Origin: Patescibacteria group bacterium
GTDB taxonomy: Bacteria > Patescibacteria > Paceibacteria > Paceibacterales > UBA10102
Direction: 5' to 3'
NCBI GenBank assembly: GCA_024239055.1
Contig: JANBVJ010000004.1
Coordinates: forward strand, 1-53,604
DNA length: 53,604 bases
The translations under genes and the position numbers were made by a program. Numbering within the stretch: the stretch's first letter is position 1; every line of letters starts with the position of its first letter. The notes beneath the pieces were generated by a model. That model made no database searches and was not told where the DNA came from. It was given only the letters and a program-made list of their open reading frames with translations. Positions 37,554 through 45,302 of the stretch are shown piece after piece.

Positions 37554-37820
37554 TTATACTATTTTGTAATGTTGATTTGTTATATCTGTTTCTGATACAA
37601 ATTCGATTACTTCATTTCCTTTTCTTAATAGCCATCTGTTACGAGAACACGAACATAGTTCTCCTTTCTTATCTATATAAGCGATACGTCCTTCCCAAAA
37701 AGATACTTGCATGTCATTGAAAACGCCTGCTTTTCTTATTGCGCGAACCGATTGGAATGAACCATCCCAGAAGACGGCTTGTTTCTTGATTGTTTTTTCT
37801 AGATTAAGTATTTTTGTCAT
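37554..37820 (-). CDS. Hypothetical protein, 88 aa
   Basis: Start at the ATG at 37820 (MTKILNLEK). KAGVFNDMQVSFWEGRIAYI is beta-rich and LCSCSRNRW contains a CxC. Unknown function. Confidence 0.6.
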   Translation of the reverse strand: MTKILNLEKTIKKQAVFWDGSFQSVRAIRKAGVFNDMQVSFWEGRIAYIDKKGELCSCSRNRWLLRKGNEVIEFVSETDITNQHYKIV

Positions 37821-37968
37821 TTTGTTTATTACAACGACAGTAATCTTCTTCACAAAGTCCATTTATATTTGTACAATATCCAGCGACTCCGTCGAACTGT
37901 CTGGAGAAATTGTATATCTCTTTGACTGTTCGTTTTTTATTCTTCAGGAATGATTTTATCTTTTTCAT
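37804..37968 (-). CDS. 54-aa cysteine-containing basic protein
   Basis: ATG at 37968, TAA at 37804. Basic N-terminus, then YCTNINGLCEEDYCRCNKQ with four cysteines. It overlaps both neighbours (17 and 32 bases), which is unusual here and lowers confidence. Confidence 0.45.
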   Translation of the reverse strand: MKKIKSFLKNKKRTVKEIYNFSRQFDGVAGYCTNINGLCEEDYCRCNKQNDKNT

Positions 37969-38194
37969 CTTCGTATAAGACTCTGTCTTTATTATTCATT
38001 TCTGTTAATGTCAACCGAATGATTTTGAATATAGAATGTGTCGAAAGACAATTCAATACATTGACTGCGCTATTGTTCTTATATCCCAGTTTACCACTGG
38101 CTTCTTCTTCAGCTTGATGATGTATCGCCATTACCAACCAGTATAGATATTCTCTTTCAGTGCGCTTTGGTTTTTTCCATATCTTCCTAACCAT
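37937..38194 (-). CDS. Hypothetical protein, 85 aa
   Basis: Begins MVRKIWKKPKRTEREYLYWL; basic N-terminus, helical, acidic C-terminus. First gene after promoter P6, with the predicted start at its ATG. Confidence 0.6.
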   Translation of the reverse strand: MVRKIWKKPKRTEREYLYWLVMAIHHQAEEEASGKLGYKNNSAVNVLNCLSTHSIFKIIRLTLTEMNNKDRVLYEDEKDKIIPEE

Positions 38195-38200
38195 ATTTTT

Positions 38201-38229
38201 ATTATACCATATTTTACTATATATGTAAA
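38201..38229 (-). promoter_or_regulatory. Sigma-70-type promoter P6
   Basis: Minus strand: -35 TTTACA (38229-38224), 17-bp spacer ending TGG, -10 TATAAT (38206-38201). The expected start near 38194 coincides with the ATG of gene 37937-38194: leaderless. It can serve the operon including lemA and the transglycosylase. Confidence 0.87.
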
Positions 38230-38242
38230 CGGGCTGCTGTTT

Positions 38243-38383
38243 CTATTCTACATCGTCACCATCTTCATCTGCTTCGGCCTCCCAGCATTTCTCACATATC
38301 CATAGTTTCCTATTTCTATCACTGTATAGTAGTGTACAGTCTTTTTTGCACTTTTGACAATTATAAGGTTTTTTCGTTTTCAT
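38243..38383 (-). CDS. 46-aa zinc-ribbon mini-protein
   Basis: ATG at 38383, TAG at 38243. CQKCKKDC and CEKCWEAEAD are two knuckles 22 residues apart, followed by an acidic tail. Overlaps its upstream gene by 4 bases. Confidence 0.62.
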   Translation of the reverse strand: MKTKKPYNCQKCKKDCTLLYSDRNRKLWICEKCWEAEADEDGDDVE

Positions 38384-38604
38384 TTTTTATCATATTTATC
38401 GAATAACTTCTGTAGCGGGTGGCTCGCCCACTGCCCTTTTTTATCCAACATGTCTACTATAATTGACCTGAAAGCGCCAATTTCAAATATAAGATTTTCT
38501 CCATCAACGTCACCCCAGTATACAGAATAGTTACCTTGTTTTTTTGGTATACCACAGAGAATGACTAACCATATTTTATGTAGAAGTTGTTTTGTTTTTT
38601 TCAT
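38380..38604 (-). CDS. Hypothetical protein, 74 aa
   Basis: Begins MKKTKQLLHKIWLVILCGIP; hydrophobic N-terminus, then VYWGDVDGENLIFEIGAFRS. Overlaps the upstream gene's end by 29 bases. Unknown function. Confidence 0.58.
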   Translation of the reverse strand: MKKTKQLLHKIWLVILCGIPKKQGNYSVYWGDVDGENLIFEIGAFRSIIVDMLDKKGQWASHPLQKLFDKYDKK

Positions 38605-38920
38605 TTCTCTTTATGTGTGTACTCTTCTCATACTTCGACCCAGTATAGTCAGTTATGTCTATACCGTTATGATATATTCTTCCGCATGAAAAACAATTCA
38701 TTGCGGGCATATCTATCAAATGTATATGTGCTCCATTGCATTCCCAGCAACTTCTTCCAATAGCCATAAATTCATGTTTGTTTTTCTTTAAGTCTTTTAT
38801 TGCATTGTCTATCTCTTTCTTCGTTGCTGGCTCAGAAGTATAATCCTCTACATAACCTTCAGCGTCGTGCGCAATTTTAAACTTATGATTTAATGTTTTA
38901 ACGTTTGGTTCTTCGAACAT
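38576..38920 (-). CDS. Hypothetical zinc-knuckle protein, 114 aa
   Basis: CWECNGAHIHLIDMPAMNCF and SCGRIYHNG give CxxC...CxxC with nearby His. N-terminus MFEEPNVKTLNHKFKIAHDA is polar; the tail is lysine-rich. Probably metal binding. Confidence 0.63.
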   Translation of the reverse strand: MFEEPNVKTLNHKFKIAHDAEGYVEDYTSEPATKKEIDNAIKDLKKNKHEFMAIGRSCWECNGAHIHLIDMPAMNCFSCGRIYHNGIDITDYTGSKYEKSTHIKRNEKNKTTST

Positions 38921-39446
38921 GTTTCTTTTTATTAAGAACTAATGTGTATTCGGCAATGTCTCTTCTTTCTCCAGATGAATACGAAGACGACCTTGCTCTT
39001 TGTGCGAAGCGAAATAGTCCTTTATATGTTTGTGTGTCTGAAGACGAACTACTCTTTTCTTTCTGTCTTCCCAATGATACAACATTATTTATAGTATACT
39101 CATTTTCAAGAAGAAAGTCTACGAAGTCTATGTCTCGTGTCTTTATTACGTTTGGTTTAACGTCACATTCTTCATTTTTTTCCATCTTCTCTTCGTAACG
39201 TTTGCTGTAAAGTTCCATCACGTAACCTTCTCCTCTTATTATTAGTTCGATATCAACACCATTCTCCCAATCGTTTTTCATTTTTTCTATTGATTGTTCG
39301 ACTTCTTCTCTTGCTTCTTGTCTTAACACACTAGGTCTAAAACCACAAAGTTTACATTTGCTTTCGCTTAAAAATATATAGTCGTATTTGCTTTTTAATA
39401 CGTCTATATGTGTATCATATTCGTGACATGTAAAGTAGTGTTTCAT
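38898..39446 (-). CDS. Hypothetical protein with basic serine-rich tail, 182 aa
   Basis: MKHYFTCHEYDTHIDVLKSK starts with CxxxxxH, and a CKLC pair follows near residue 31. The middle is acidic and helical; the end has a serine/arginine-rich stretch (ARSSSYSSGERRD). No family recognised. Confidence 0.62.
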   Translation of the reverse strand: MKHYFTCHEYDTHIDVLKSKYDYIFLSESKCKLCGFRPSVLRQEAREEVEQSIEKMKNDWENGVDIELIIRGEGYVMELYSKRYEEKMEKNEECDVKPNVIKTRDIDFVDFLLENEYTINNVVSLGRQKEKSSSSSDTQTYKGLFRFAQRARSSSYSSGERRDIAEYTLVLNKKKHVRRTKR

Positions 39447-39868
39447 ATTGTATCACTATCTTTAGTAATTACTTTGGCTGTCTGTCCGTGAAACCAAGGA
39501 GAAATATAAACACCATCCACTTCTCGTTGCTCGAAACCCTCTCCAATACCATCTGACCATTGTCCTTGGGTATATTCAACCAATACTTTTTGTTCTTCTT
39601 TTGTCAATTCTCTAGGGCAGTCATAAGATGTTTCTGCAAATAACTTTTCTAATTCTTTATCATACACGAACACTAAATAACCACCAGAAACACCTGCTTT
39701 TATAAGTGATTCTTGTCCCTCGTCTTCTCCATATCTATCATGAAAATAATCAGAAAAACAAGCATCATCAGAAATACCATCGAGTTTAGATAAGGCCCCA
39801 CCGACTAACTCTTTGTTATCTTGTTCTGTGAGCACTTTTGCTTCTCCTGTTATTGTAATTGTTTTCAT
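39443..39868 (-). CDS. Phage-type hypothetical protein, 141 aa
   Basis: The C-terminal segment EYTQGQWSDGIGEGFEQREV is the characteristic motif of a widespread phage family of unknown function. The N-terminus (MKTITITGEAKVLTEQDNKE) is beta-rich. Overlaps both neighbours by 4 bases. Confidence 0.75.
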   Translation of the reverse strand: MKTITITGEAKVLTEQDNKELVGGALSKLDGISDDACFSDYFHDRYGEDEGQESLIKAGVSGGYLVFVYDKELEKLFAETSYDCPRELTKEEQKVLVEYTQGQWSDGIGEGFEQREVDGVYISPWFHGQTAKVITKDSDTI

Positions 39869-40095
39869 ATTATATATTTTAACTCTATTGGTCTGATTGT
39901 TAATATACGATAATTATGTGAAGCGTCTCTAACGAATTTTCTTGCTTGTTCTCTGGTTTCGAGTATGACATATTCTTTGCAACCATCTCCATCTGCTACA
40001 AATTTAGCGATGAACCATTCGCCTACTCTGCTGTGTTGAGTAATAGCACCTTTCCAATCTTTTGCGAATATCGCCCATGCTCTTTTTGTTTTCAT
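39865..40095 (-). CDS. Hypothetical protein, 76 aa
   Basis: Begins MKTKRAWAIFAKDWKGAITQ; alternating strands and helices, ending RILTIRPIELKYII. Layout resembles small phage regulators but no family is clear. Confidence 0.6.
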   Translation of the reverse strand: MKTKRAWAIFAKDWKGAITQHSRVGEWFIAKFVADGDGCKEYVILETREQARKFVRDASHNYRILTIRPIELKYII

Positions 40096-40226
40096 TTTTC
40101 TTTTATGCTAATGATATCTGTGTCTCTAATGCTTTCTTGTATCCAAGCCAGTTCTTCTGCTTCGGCCTCATTTTCTGCTTCTATCTCGACAGCACCTCGA
40201 TATTTGATAATATATTTTTTTGACAT
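40092..40226 (-). CDS. 44-aa hypothetical protein
   Basis: ATG at 40226, TGA at 40092. MSKKYIIKYRGAVEIEAENE, one strand pair followed by an acidic helix (AEAEELAWIQ). The strand-EAEN-helix pattern recurs at 52601-52762 and 44938-45264. Confidence 0.55.
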   Translation of the reverse strand: MSKKYIIKYRGAVEIEAENEAEAEELAWIQESIRDTDIISIKEK

Positions 40227-40228
40227 GT

Positions 40229-40873
40229 TTATTGCGTTACATTAAATGTTGCAAAATATCCACCATCTCCTTTATGCTTTCTTAATGATGAACAAACTGA
40301 TTTTCCAAGAGTAGTTAACGATGCATATGGACTAATCACTGTGCCAATATCTTCTAACAGGCCAGCATCCTTGAGGTCAACGAGACAGTCATAATCATCG
40401 TGTTGTGTTAACTGTTTTGTCTCATCTCTTTTGTCACCATCGAGAAAAAAGCCTTTTAGTCTGGTACCCCATTCTTTTTCCCACTTACGGGTAGTTGCTG
40501 TTGGGTGAGGTGCTCTGCCACGTAGATGATTCATATCTAGAACACCGGAATAGTCTACAATTCTAGTTTCACAGTATGCTAACAAACTCCAATGGTCTTT
40601 GCCAAACTTTGACATAGGGACTACTTTACTTCTGCCCTTGGTTGGTTTCTCTTGAGCATTCTTGATTTTTGTAACAGTACAAAGACTTCTTCTTGCTGGC
40701 ATCTCTTCACCTACTTCCCATGAAGTATTCAATCCATGCACTGTTGTTTCTTGATACAAAGCGAGTGGATACCATTCGTCTTTCACAGTGTCGAAGTCTT
40801 TAGTAGCTATACCTCTCCACTTGCCACTCCTGCTGTGGTTAACATCTAGAATTGTTCCTTTTTTGATTTTCAT
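40229..40873 (-). CDS. Hypothetical protein, 214 aa
   Basis: Begins MKIKKGTILDVNHSRSGKWR. Contains WSLLAYCETRIVDYSGVLDM followed by NHLRGRAPHPTATTRKWEKE. Likely a structured single-domain protein, but I recognise no family. Confidence 0.7.
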   Translation of the reverse strand: MKIKKGTILDVNHSRSGKWRGIATKDFDTVKDEWYPLALYQETTVHGLNTSWEVGEEMPARRSLCTVTKIKNAQEKPTKGRSKVVPMSKFGKDHWSLLAYCETRIVDYSGVLDMNHLRGRAPHPTATTRKWEKEWGTRLKGFFLDGDKRDETKQLTQHDDYDCLVDLKDAGLLEDIGTVISPYASLTTLGKSVCSSLRKHKGDGGYFATFNVTQ

Positions 40874-41010
40874 ATCTGTTCTTTTGTTGTTATTCTAATA
40901 AAACCAATTCCACTACTTCTCCAATAAGTTATAAAGCGTATAGCTATCCATATTCTACCAATTTGCATTTCCCAAGCGGTTGCTCCTTTTATAAATGTTA
41001 TGTGTTTCAT
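40870..41010 (-). CDS. 46-aa hypothetical protein
   Basis: ATG at 41010, TGA at 40870. Basic, hydrophobic centre (MQIGRIWIAIRFITYWRSS). Overlaps the downstream gene by 4 bases. Confidence 0.52.
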   Translation of the reverse strand: MKHITFIKGATAWEMQIGRIWIAIRFITYWRSSGIGFIRITTKEQI

Positions 41011-41013
41011 TAT

Positions 41014-41322
41014 TTACAGTGTGTCTTTGTATAATGTTTCAATAGCGATTCCGCTTGATTCTCCAATTCTATACAATATGCTCAATAGCGTTCTTGCGTC
41101 TTCTTTTCCCATTAGAGTATAAAGAGTTGCTTCACTGAAAAATGGCAAGTCTTCAGCAATCTTTCCGTAAAACTTTTCATTGTCTCTTAATTCTTTTGAG
41201 GTGATAGGATATCCATTTCCATCTCCAGTTTTAAAATTGACAAGACTTTTTAGACTTTCTAATAGTTCGTCTTTATTAGTAGCTGGTATGTATTCTATAT
41301 TGTCGATTTTTACTTTTGGCAT
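41014..41322 (-). CDS. Hypothetical protein, 102 aa
   Basis: Start at the ATG at 41322 (MPKVKIDNIEYIP); a longer frame would overlap the YopX gene. Mixed alpha/beta, with ITSKELRDNEKFYGKIAEDL. Unknown function. Confidence 0.64.
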   Translation of the reverse strand: MPKVKIDNIEYIPATNKDELLESLKSLVNFKTGDGNGYPITSKELRDNEKFYGKIAEDLPFFSEATLYTLMGKEDARTLLSILYRIGESSGIAIETLYKDTL

Positions 41323-41338
41323 TTTTCTTTGATGATTA

Positions 41339-41749
41339 CTATGTTGTCTTCCTTTTCTTGCTCTTAGACAGTGTCTTGGAGCGCTTCTTTTTTGTTTTAA
41401 GGTATAGAATATCAGTAATACTACCAATGACCTTGCACTCCTCTTCGATATGCTTTCTGTTTTGCCAGAGCGAACCACCACATCCTTCGATTTCATATAT
41501 GTCTCCTTTTGTAACGAATCCGCCACCTTCAAAGACAACAAACGAAGTATGTCCTTTCCAGTATTCTATCACATCGTGAACATATATCTCTTTCTTTGTC
41601 TTATCATATAGTCCTGTCCACTGCTCACTGTCGAAAAGATATCCCCACTCATTGTTTGGCTCTATCCATGTGCCGTTAACGAATCCCCAATAATGATAGT
41701 CACCTTTTTCGTTTATTCTTTGTCTGAACTTTAAGTCTACTTGTTTCAT
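41339..41749 (-). CDS. YopX-like protein
   Basis: 136 aa. LKFRQRINEKGDYHYWGFVN, EQWTGLYDKTKKEIYVHDVI followed by EYWKGHTSFVVFEGGGF is the standard YopX beta layout (QYTGLKDKNGKEIYEGDI-like centre). The C-terminal KKKRSKTLSKSKKRKTT is very basic. YopX proteins occur in many phages; role unknown. Confidence 0.85.
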   Translation of the reverse strand: MKQVDLKFRQRINEKGDYHYWGFVNGTWIEPNNEWGYLFDSEQWTGLYDKTKKEIYVHDVIEYWKGHTSFVVFEGGGFVTKGDIYEIEGCGGSLWQNRKHIEEECKVIGSITDILYLKTKKKRSKTLSKSKKRKTT

Positions 41750-41765
41750 AATTTTTTTATTTAGA

Positions 41766-41878
41766 TTCGCTGTGGCGGAGGCAGAAGCTCATTTTTTACA
41801 TAACTGTGGCGCCTTTGGGATTAAGTGGTCTTGAGCTGACAAACCATATCGAGTCATATCCACCTCCTCCACAACGAA
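41766..41878 (-). ncRNA. Leader hairpin sequestering a strong Shine-Dalgarno
   Basis: TTCGTTGTGGAGGAGG (41878-41863) and CCTCCGCCACAGCGAA (41781-41766) pair over 16 positions with one mismatch and one G-U. Inside, AGCTCA pairs with TGAGCT. The 5' arm holds AGGAGGTG, the only canonical Shine-Dalgarno sequence I noticed, 6 bases before a 22-codon frame. Lies between the DUF932 and YopX genes. Confidence 0.6.
41789..41857 (-). CDS. Possible 22-aa leader peptide
   Basis: ATG at 41857, TGA at 41789: MTRYGLSAQDHLIPKAPQLC plus KK. Placed after AGGAGGTG inside the 41766-41878 hairpin. Coding is uncertain; support is the strong ribosome-binding site only. Confidence 0.3.
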   Translation of the reverse strand: MTRYGLSAQDHLIPKAPQLCKK

Positions 41879-41888
41879 CCTAAATGTT

Positions 41889-42659
41889 TTATTGTGCAAT
41901 TAAAGTTTCTGCTGATTCCCAAGCTCTTTGGAGATAATCGTTCCTTGCTGCTGGCTTATCTTTTTTCATCTCGTGGGTAATGGAATATGTCAATGCATTG
42001 TAGTATCCCCAGACAGAGAAGTCAGCTTTTGTTTCGTAGCTTTCTTCTGCAATGTCTCCAAGATACTTCGGTAGATTTTTACTCTTTACTTCTCTCTCTA
42101 GAATATCAGTAATACTTTGAGACATCTCTGTGTCTACCATTCTTTGCATAATTGGTAGACTGTTCTTGAACTTAGCTGTCATCTGTGTGAGATTTTCTTT
42201 GAGTTCTGGCATATCAATTTGAATATTGTCAGTGAAGTGTCTCTGATTGTACTTGAAGAATTGTTGTCCGATAATCATACCATTTGAGCAAACAAGTCTG
42301 AATGCACCGAGCATAATCTGAAAAGAACTAGAACTATCGTAAGAGTTCTTAGCAATTAATGTCATAGACAGGAAGTCTCCTTCTGCTACCTTTATCTGGG
42401 TGTCAAGGAATGTGTATGTTGCGAATAATTGAGCACCATTCTTTTGGAGTTCAATTTTTTCTTCGACTTTATGTTCTTTTAGAATGTCTCTAAAACTATT
42501 TATTACGACCTTATGTTCTAATAGTCCGTAATGTTTTGATACTATACCAAGTGATTCGTTAGTATCTTCACGTATCACTGCCATCTTACCTGGTATCTGT
42601 AACTTTCCAGCGAACAATGGCTCTGTTTTGACTGGGAAGCTATAATCTTTAGTTTGCAT
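41889..42659 (-). CDS. DUF932 family protein
   Basis: 256 aa. SLGIVSKHYGLLEHKVVINS, LRLVCSNGM-type FRLVCSNGMIIG and the helical LTQMTAKFKNSLPIMQRMVD are typical of the DUF932/phage-plasmid LGT_TIGR03299-like family (often about 260-300 aa). Function unknown; such genes accompany phage replication regions. It follows promoter P7 and is the only gene before the structured leader at 41766-41878. Confidence 0.85.
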   Translation of the reverse strand: MQTKDYSFPVKTEPLFAGKLQIPGKMAVIREDTNESLGIVSKHYGLLEHKVVINSFRDILKEHKVEEKIELQKNGAQLFATYTFLDTQIKVAEGDFLSMTLIAKNSYDSSSSFQIMLGAFRLVCSNGMIIGQQFFKYNQRHFTDNIQIDMPELKENLTQMTAKFKNSLPIMQRMVDTEMSQSITDILEREVKSKNLPKYLGDIAEESYETKADFSVWGYYNALTYSITHEMKKDKPAARNDYLQRAWESAETLIAQ

Positions 42660-42710
42660 AGTGTATTGTTGCTAGTTTGATAATGTTCGACCTTATCTTA
42701 TTATGTTTTT

Positions 42711-42739
42711 ATTATACCATATAATGCCACATTTGTAAA
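42711..42739 (-). promoter_or_regulatory. Sigma-70-type promoter P7
   Basis: Minus strand: -35 TTTACA (42739-42734), 17-bp spacer ending TGG-like, -10 TATAAT (42716-42711). Predicted start near 42704, 45 bases before the DUF932 ATG. A palindromic operator lies 9 bp upstream. Confidence 0.86.
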
Positions 42740-42748
42740 CGCCTACCT

Positions 42749-42768
42749 GTTAACAACATGTTAATAAC
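42749..42768 (-). promoter_or_regulatory. Operator-like palindrome upstream of P7
   Basis: Minus strand GTTATTAACATGTTGTTAAC, a near-palindrome one step from the perfect version at 48348-48367. The gap to the -35 hexamer is 9 bp, as at P10 and P11. Probably bound by a dimeric regulator. Confidence 0.65.
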
Positions 42769-42776
42769 TTACAATT

Positions 42777-43259
42777 CTATTTTTTGTGTAACTTTTTCAA
42801 TACGTCTTCGTCTACAGTATTTTGTTCCACTTTGTGAATGATCGTATTAGAAGTTTTTCCTTCTTTGAAAGATTGTCCTTCTTTCTGTTCAACATAATAG
42901 TTACAATCGGGTGCATGTGCTGAATGAACACCAGGATAGTGTTTCACACCACAATTGCATAAGTCTCTTTCGCACCACTGGGATAAAAGAAAACCAACTC
43001 CTGCTATCTTGTGTTCGTGTGATGGTTCAAAAGAAACTAGAATAGCTCGCAATGCTTTGTATACTTCGTTCTTATCAAGCTCTTTTCTTACTGTCGGTAG
43101 TTTTTCTAATTTACCAAAAAACCAGTCTTCTGCTATTTTGCACCAAGGGTCTGTTGTCCAATCTTTTCTGAAATTCTCTGGTATGTCTTCAAGTTTGGGC
43201 AGATTGGATGTAGAACCGAACGTCAAATCTAAACCACTTACTTTTTTTAGTTCTATCAT
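42777..43259 (-). CDS. Hypothetical protein, 160 aa
   Basis: Begins MIELKKVSGLDLTFGSTSNL. A helical domain (VYKALRAILVSFEPSHEHKI) is followed by CERDLCNCG and a C-terminal TVDEDVLKKLHKK that resembles the end of the helicase (TVDEYVLKVLHKKQ). No family recognised. Confidence 0.66.
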   Translation of the reverse strand: MIELKKVSGLDLTFGSTSNLPKLEDIPENFRKDWTTDPWCKIAEDWFFGKLEKLPTVRKELDKNEVYKALRAILVSFEPSHEHKIAGVGFLLSQWCERDLCNCGVKHYPGVHSAHAPDCNYYVEQKEGQSFKEGKTSNTIIHKVEQNTVDEDVLKKLHKK

Positions 43260-43474
43260 AGAGTTTTCAAGAAGTCAAAAAAGATTTGTGCTCCTTCAAT
43301 GTAAAGATGTGTCAGTGCAAGAAATGCAACAATGAGAAGTGCAACCATCATCTGTCCCATCTTTTTTATTGCTCTTTGGTCGAGGGCGTAGTTAACGGCG
43401 AAACTAAGATATACAACGCCAGATAAACAAAGAACAAATATGAGTGCTGCTAAATATGTAGAGGTCATAATCAT
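43256..43474 (-). CDS. Membrane protein, two transmembrane helices, 72 aa
   Basis: Hydrophobic segments LAALIFVLCLSGVVYLSFAV (about 8-27) and MMVALLIVAFLALTHLYIE (about 42-60). Overlaps the downstream gene by 4 bases. Role unknown. Confidence 0.65.
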   Translation of the reverse strand: MIMTSTYLAALIFVLCLSGVVYLSFAVNYALDQRAIKKMGQMMVALLIVAFLALTHLYIEGAQIFFDFLKTL

Positions 43475-43525
43475 TTTATATTGGGGTATATGTTAAGTTT
43501 GCTGCTGTACCGTGCTTCTTCAGTG

Positions 43526-44356
43526 TTATACAGCGCTAGTTTCGACCTTTTTATCTTTGTTAATGGTTCTTATGTAGTTAGGGTTTTTAGCAAGAAATAG
43601 TTTTTTGAAACGATAATACGTAGCACGGCTGTCTTTGAACGCTTCTTCTCTTTCTATGTCAGTATCGTATTTTCTTAAAAGTCTTTCGATTTCAAATAGT
43701 CTAGTATCAATATTTAGTTCGTTCACAATTTCTTCTTTCCAGTCGAGACCAGCTTCTTTTAGTTCTACTGCTCTTTTGTATACTCTGAGATTTAAAGTTT
43801 TAGAGAATGGTGCGTATGTTTCGATATACTTAAGAATATCTTTATCTTTTCCGAATGTCTTCATGTGTGTAATGATTTCTGTATCAGGCGGGTCAAAGTT
43901 TATAAAATGTGCTCTTGTTAATAGTGCATTGAGATTTTTATCATCTGTCTTGACATCATTCATTAGCATAAGAACTTTGCACTTCGTTTCAAATTCGCTA
44001 TCCATATCTCTTAAGATAGGAGAAGTCGTGGAATACCTGATTGTCTTTTCTTCTCTGGTATCACATAACTGTTTCAACAACGCCACATTTGTTTTGTTTA
44101 ACATTAGTGTGTCGACATCATCAAATATAACAATAAAGTCTTGTTCTTCTTTATTCCTTTGAAGTAACTCTTTATACATCCCGAGCGGTGTGACGTGTCC
44201 GGTGAAAACAACTGGTGCTTCTTCTATTAAAGCTTCTTCTGCCAAGAATGTTTTACCAAGGCCACCCCGACTAACGATTATCATTAAGTTCAATGCTTTA
44301 CTACCAAATGCAGTCATGTACTTATTCAATTTTTCGTAGTCTTTGATTGTTAACAT
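43526..44356 (-). CDS. AAA-type ATPase
   Basis: 276 aa. Walker A VSRGGLGKTFLAEEAL (about residues 28-43), Walker B FIVIFDDVDTLM, sensor-like KVLMLMNDVKTDDKNLNALL followed by TRAHFINFDPP. The C-terminal third is helical (winged-helix-like) and may bind DNA. This layout resembles phage ATPases used in DNA transactions such as helicase loading; the exact role is unknown. Confidence 0.82.
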   Translation of the reverse strand: MLTIKDYEKLNKYMTAFGSKALNLMIIVSRGGLGKTFLAEEALIEEAPVVFTGHVTPLGMYKELLQRNKEEQDFIVIFDDVDTLMLNKTNVALLKQLCDTREEKTIRYSTTSPILRDMDSEFETKCKVLMLMNDVKTDDKNLNALLTRAHFINFDPPDTEIITHMKTFGKDKDILKYIETYAPFSKTLNLRVYKRAVELKEAGLDWKEEIVNELNIDTRLFEIERLLRKYDTDIEREEAFKDSRATYYRFKKLFLAKNPNYIRTINKDKKVETSAV

Positions 44357-44367
44357 ATTGATTGTTT

Positions 44368-44580
44368 CTACATTATGTGATTAAAATAACAGTCTTCACA
44401 ATAGTTTGGGTCGATGTCTGAATCTAATGTGTGCTGTTTTCCACAAGACTTGCAATTGTATTTAGGGTTCTCTGGATGTAAGAGAATATGACATCTCTTG
44501 CATTTCCTATGCAGAGAAAAAGGAACGCCACAGTAGTGACAGCCCCTATCGTTATTGTGTTTGCTTTTTTCGTTATCCAT
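44368..44580 (-). CDS. Multi-zinc-finger protein, 70 aa
   Basis: Start at the ATG at 44580 (MDNEKSKHNND). Three or four knuckles: CHYC, CKRC, CKSC and CEDC with intervening His. Probably structural zinc binding. First gene of the P8 transcript, after a 280-base structured leader. Confidence 0.65.
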   Translation of the reverse strand: MDNEKSKHNNDRGCHYCGVPFSLHRKCKRCHILLHPENPKYNCKSCGKQHTLDSDIDPNYCEDCYFNHIM

Positions 44581-44601
44581 AATAGTCTTATTGTTAGTTA
44601 T

Positions 44602-44710
44602 CACACCAGAAGGAGGAACGAGGGCTAGTCTGTAATAGAGGGATTTCGCCTAGATAAAATATCGAGTGCTACCTATTTTACATTTTATCTAATCCGTTCC
44701 TCCCAGTGTG
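44602..44710 (-). ncRNA. Structured leader RNA after P8 (part 1)
   Basis: GGAGGAACG (44703-44695 read on the minus strand) pairs perfectly with CGTTCCTCC (44620-44612); the flanking CACAC and GTGTG extend the stem. Inside, AGATAAAAT pairs with ATTTTATCT (44690-44682 with 44660-44652). The fold hides a GGAGG sequence. It ends about 20 bases before the zinc-finger gene. Confidence 0.65.
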
Positions 44711-44772
44711 ATGTAACTGTCTGAGGTAGTTAAATGGCCGAGAACAATGTTACTAAGTGCCAAACTCCTCAT

Positions 44773-44809
44773 TTCCGTTCCCGTCCTCTCTCAAATGATA
44801 GGAACGGAA
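44773..44809 (-). ncRNA. Structured leader RNA after P8 (part 2)
   Basis: TTCCGTTCC (44809-44801) pairs perfectly with GGAACGGAA (44781-44773), extendable through ACTC/GAGT. No U tract follows, so it is not an obvious terminator. Same non-coding leader as 44602-44710. Confidence 0.6.
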
Positions 44810-44866
44810 TCAAGAGTCCACTACTCTTTACTTTTTATGATATTGTGTGTTTTCCATGATATTGTT

Positions 44867-44895
44867 ATTATACCATATCTTACTATATTTGTAAA
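44867..44895 (-). promoter_or_regulatory. Sigma-70-type promoter P8
   Basis: Minus strand: -35 TTTACA (44895-44890), 17-bp spacer ending TGG, -10 TATAAT (44872-44867). Start near 44860, so the first gene (ATG 44580) has a leader of about 280 bases filled with stable hairpins. Confidence 0.86.
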
Positions 44896-44937
44896 TGCCC
44901 TAATAGCAAATCGACACATTTATATATTCTTGTAAAA

Positions 44938-45264
44938 TTACTTTGCTTCTAATACGTTCAACTCTAAAAGCAATTCTGACATCCTTTTCCTGCCTTCATC
45001 GGAATTTTTACGAAAGTCTGTGTGCTGGTCTGCTTCTATCTCAGCCATCTCGTCTTCTATATCTTCTATGTCTTTGCGCTTATTCTTTTTATCACCAACG
45101 ACTTTTTCTATGATGTAATTGCTGTCGGGCAATTTCTCTGGGTCGTGTATTACTCTTTCGAACTCATCATTGTATGCTTTGCTTATTGCTTCTTTTTCAC
45201 TGTTCGCATTGACAATAAGTAATGCATACTCTTTTTTGGATAATAGAACTTTATATTGTTTCAT
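44938..45264 (-). CDS. Hypothetical protein, 108 aa
   Basis: MKQYKVLLSKKEYALLIVNA followed by NSEKEAISKAYND is a strand-helix unit also seen in other small proteins here; the C-terminal half is a charged coiled coil. First gene after P9. Unknown function. Confidence 0.64.
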   Translation of the reverse strand: MKQYKVLLSKKEYALLIVNANSEKEAISKAYNDEFERVIHDPEKLPDSNYIIEKVVGDKKNKRKDIEDIEDEMAEIEADQHTDFRKNSDEGRKRMSELLLELNVLEAK

Positions 45265-45302
45265 AGTAGTGGACTATATTTACTAATTTTATCGACCTTG
45301 TT

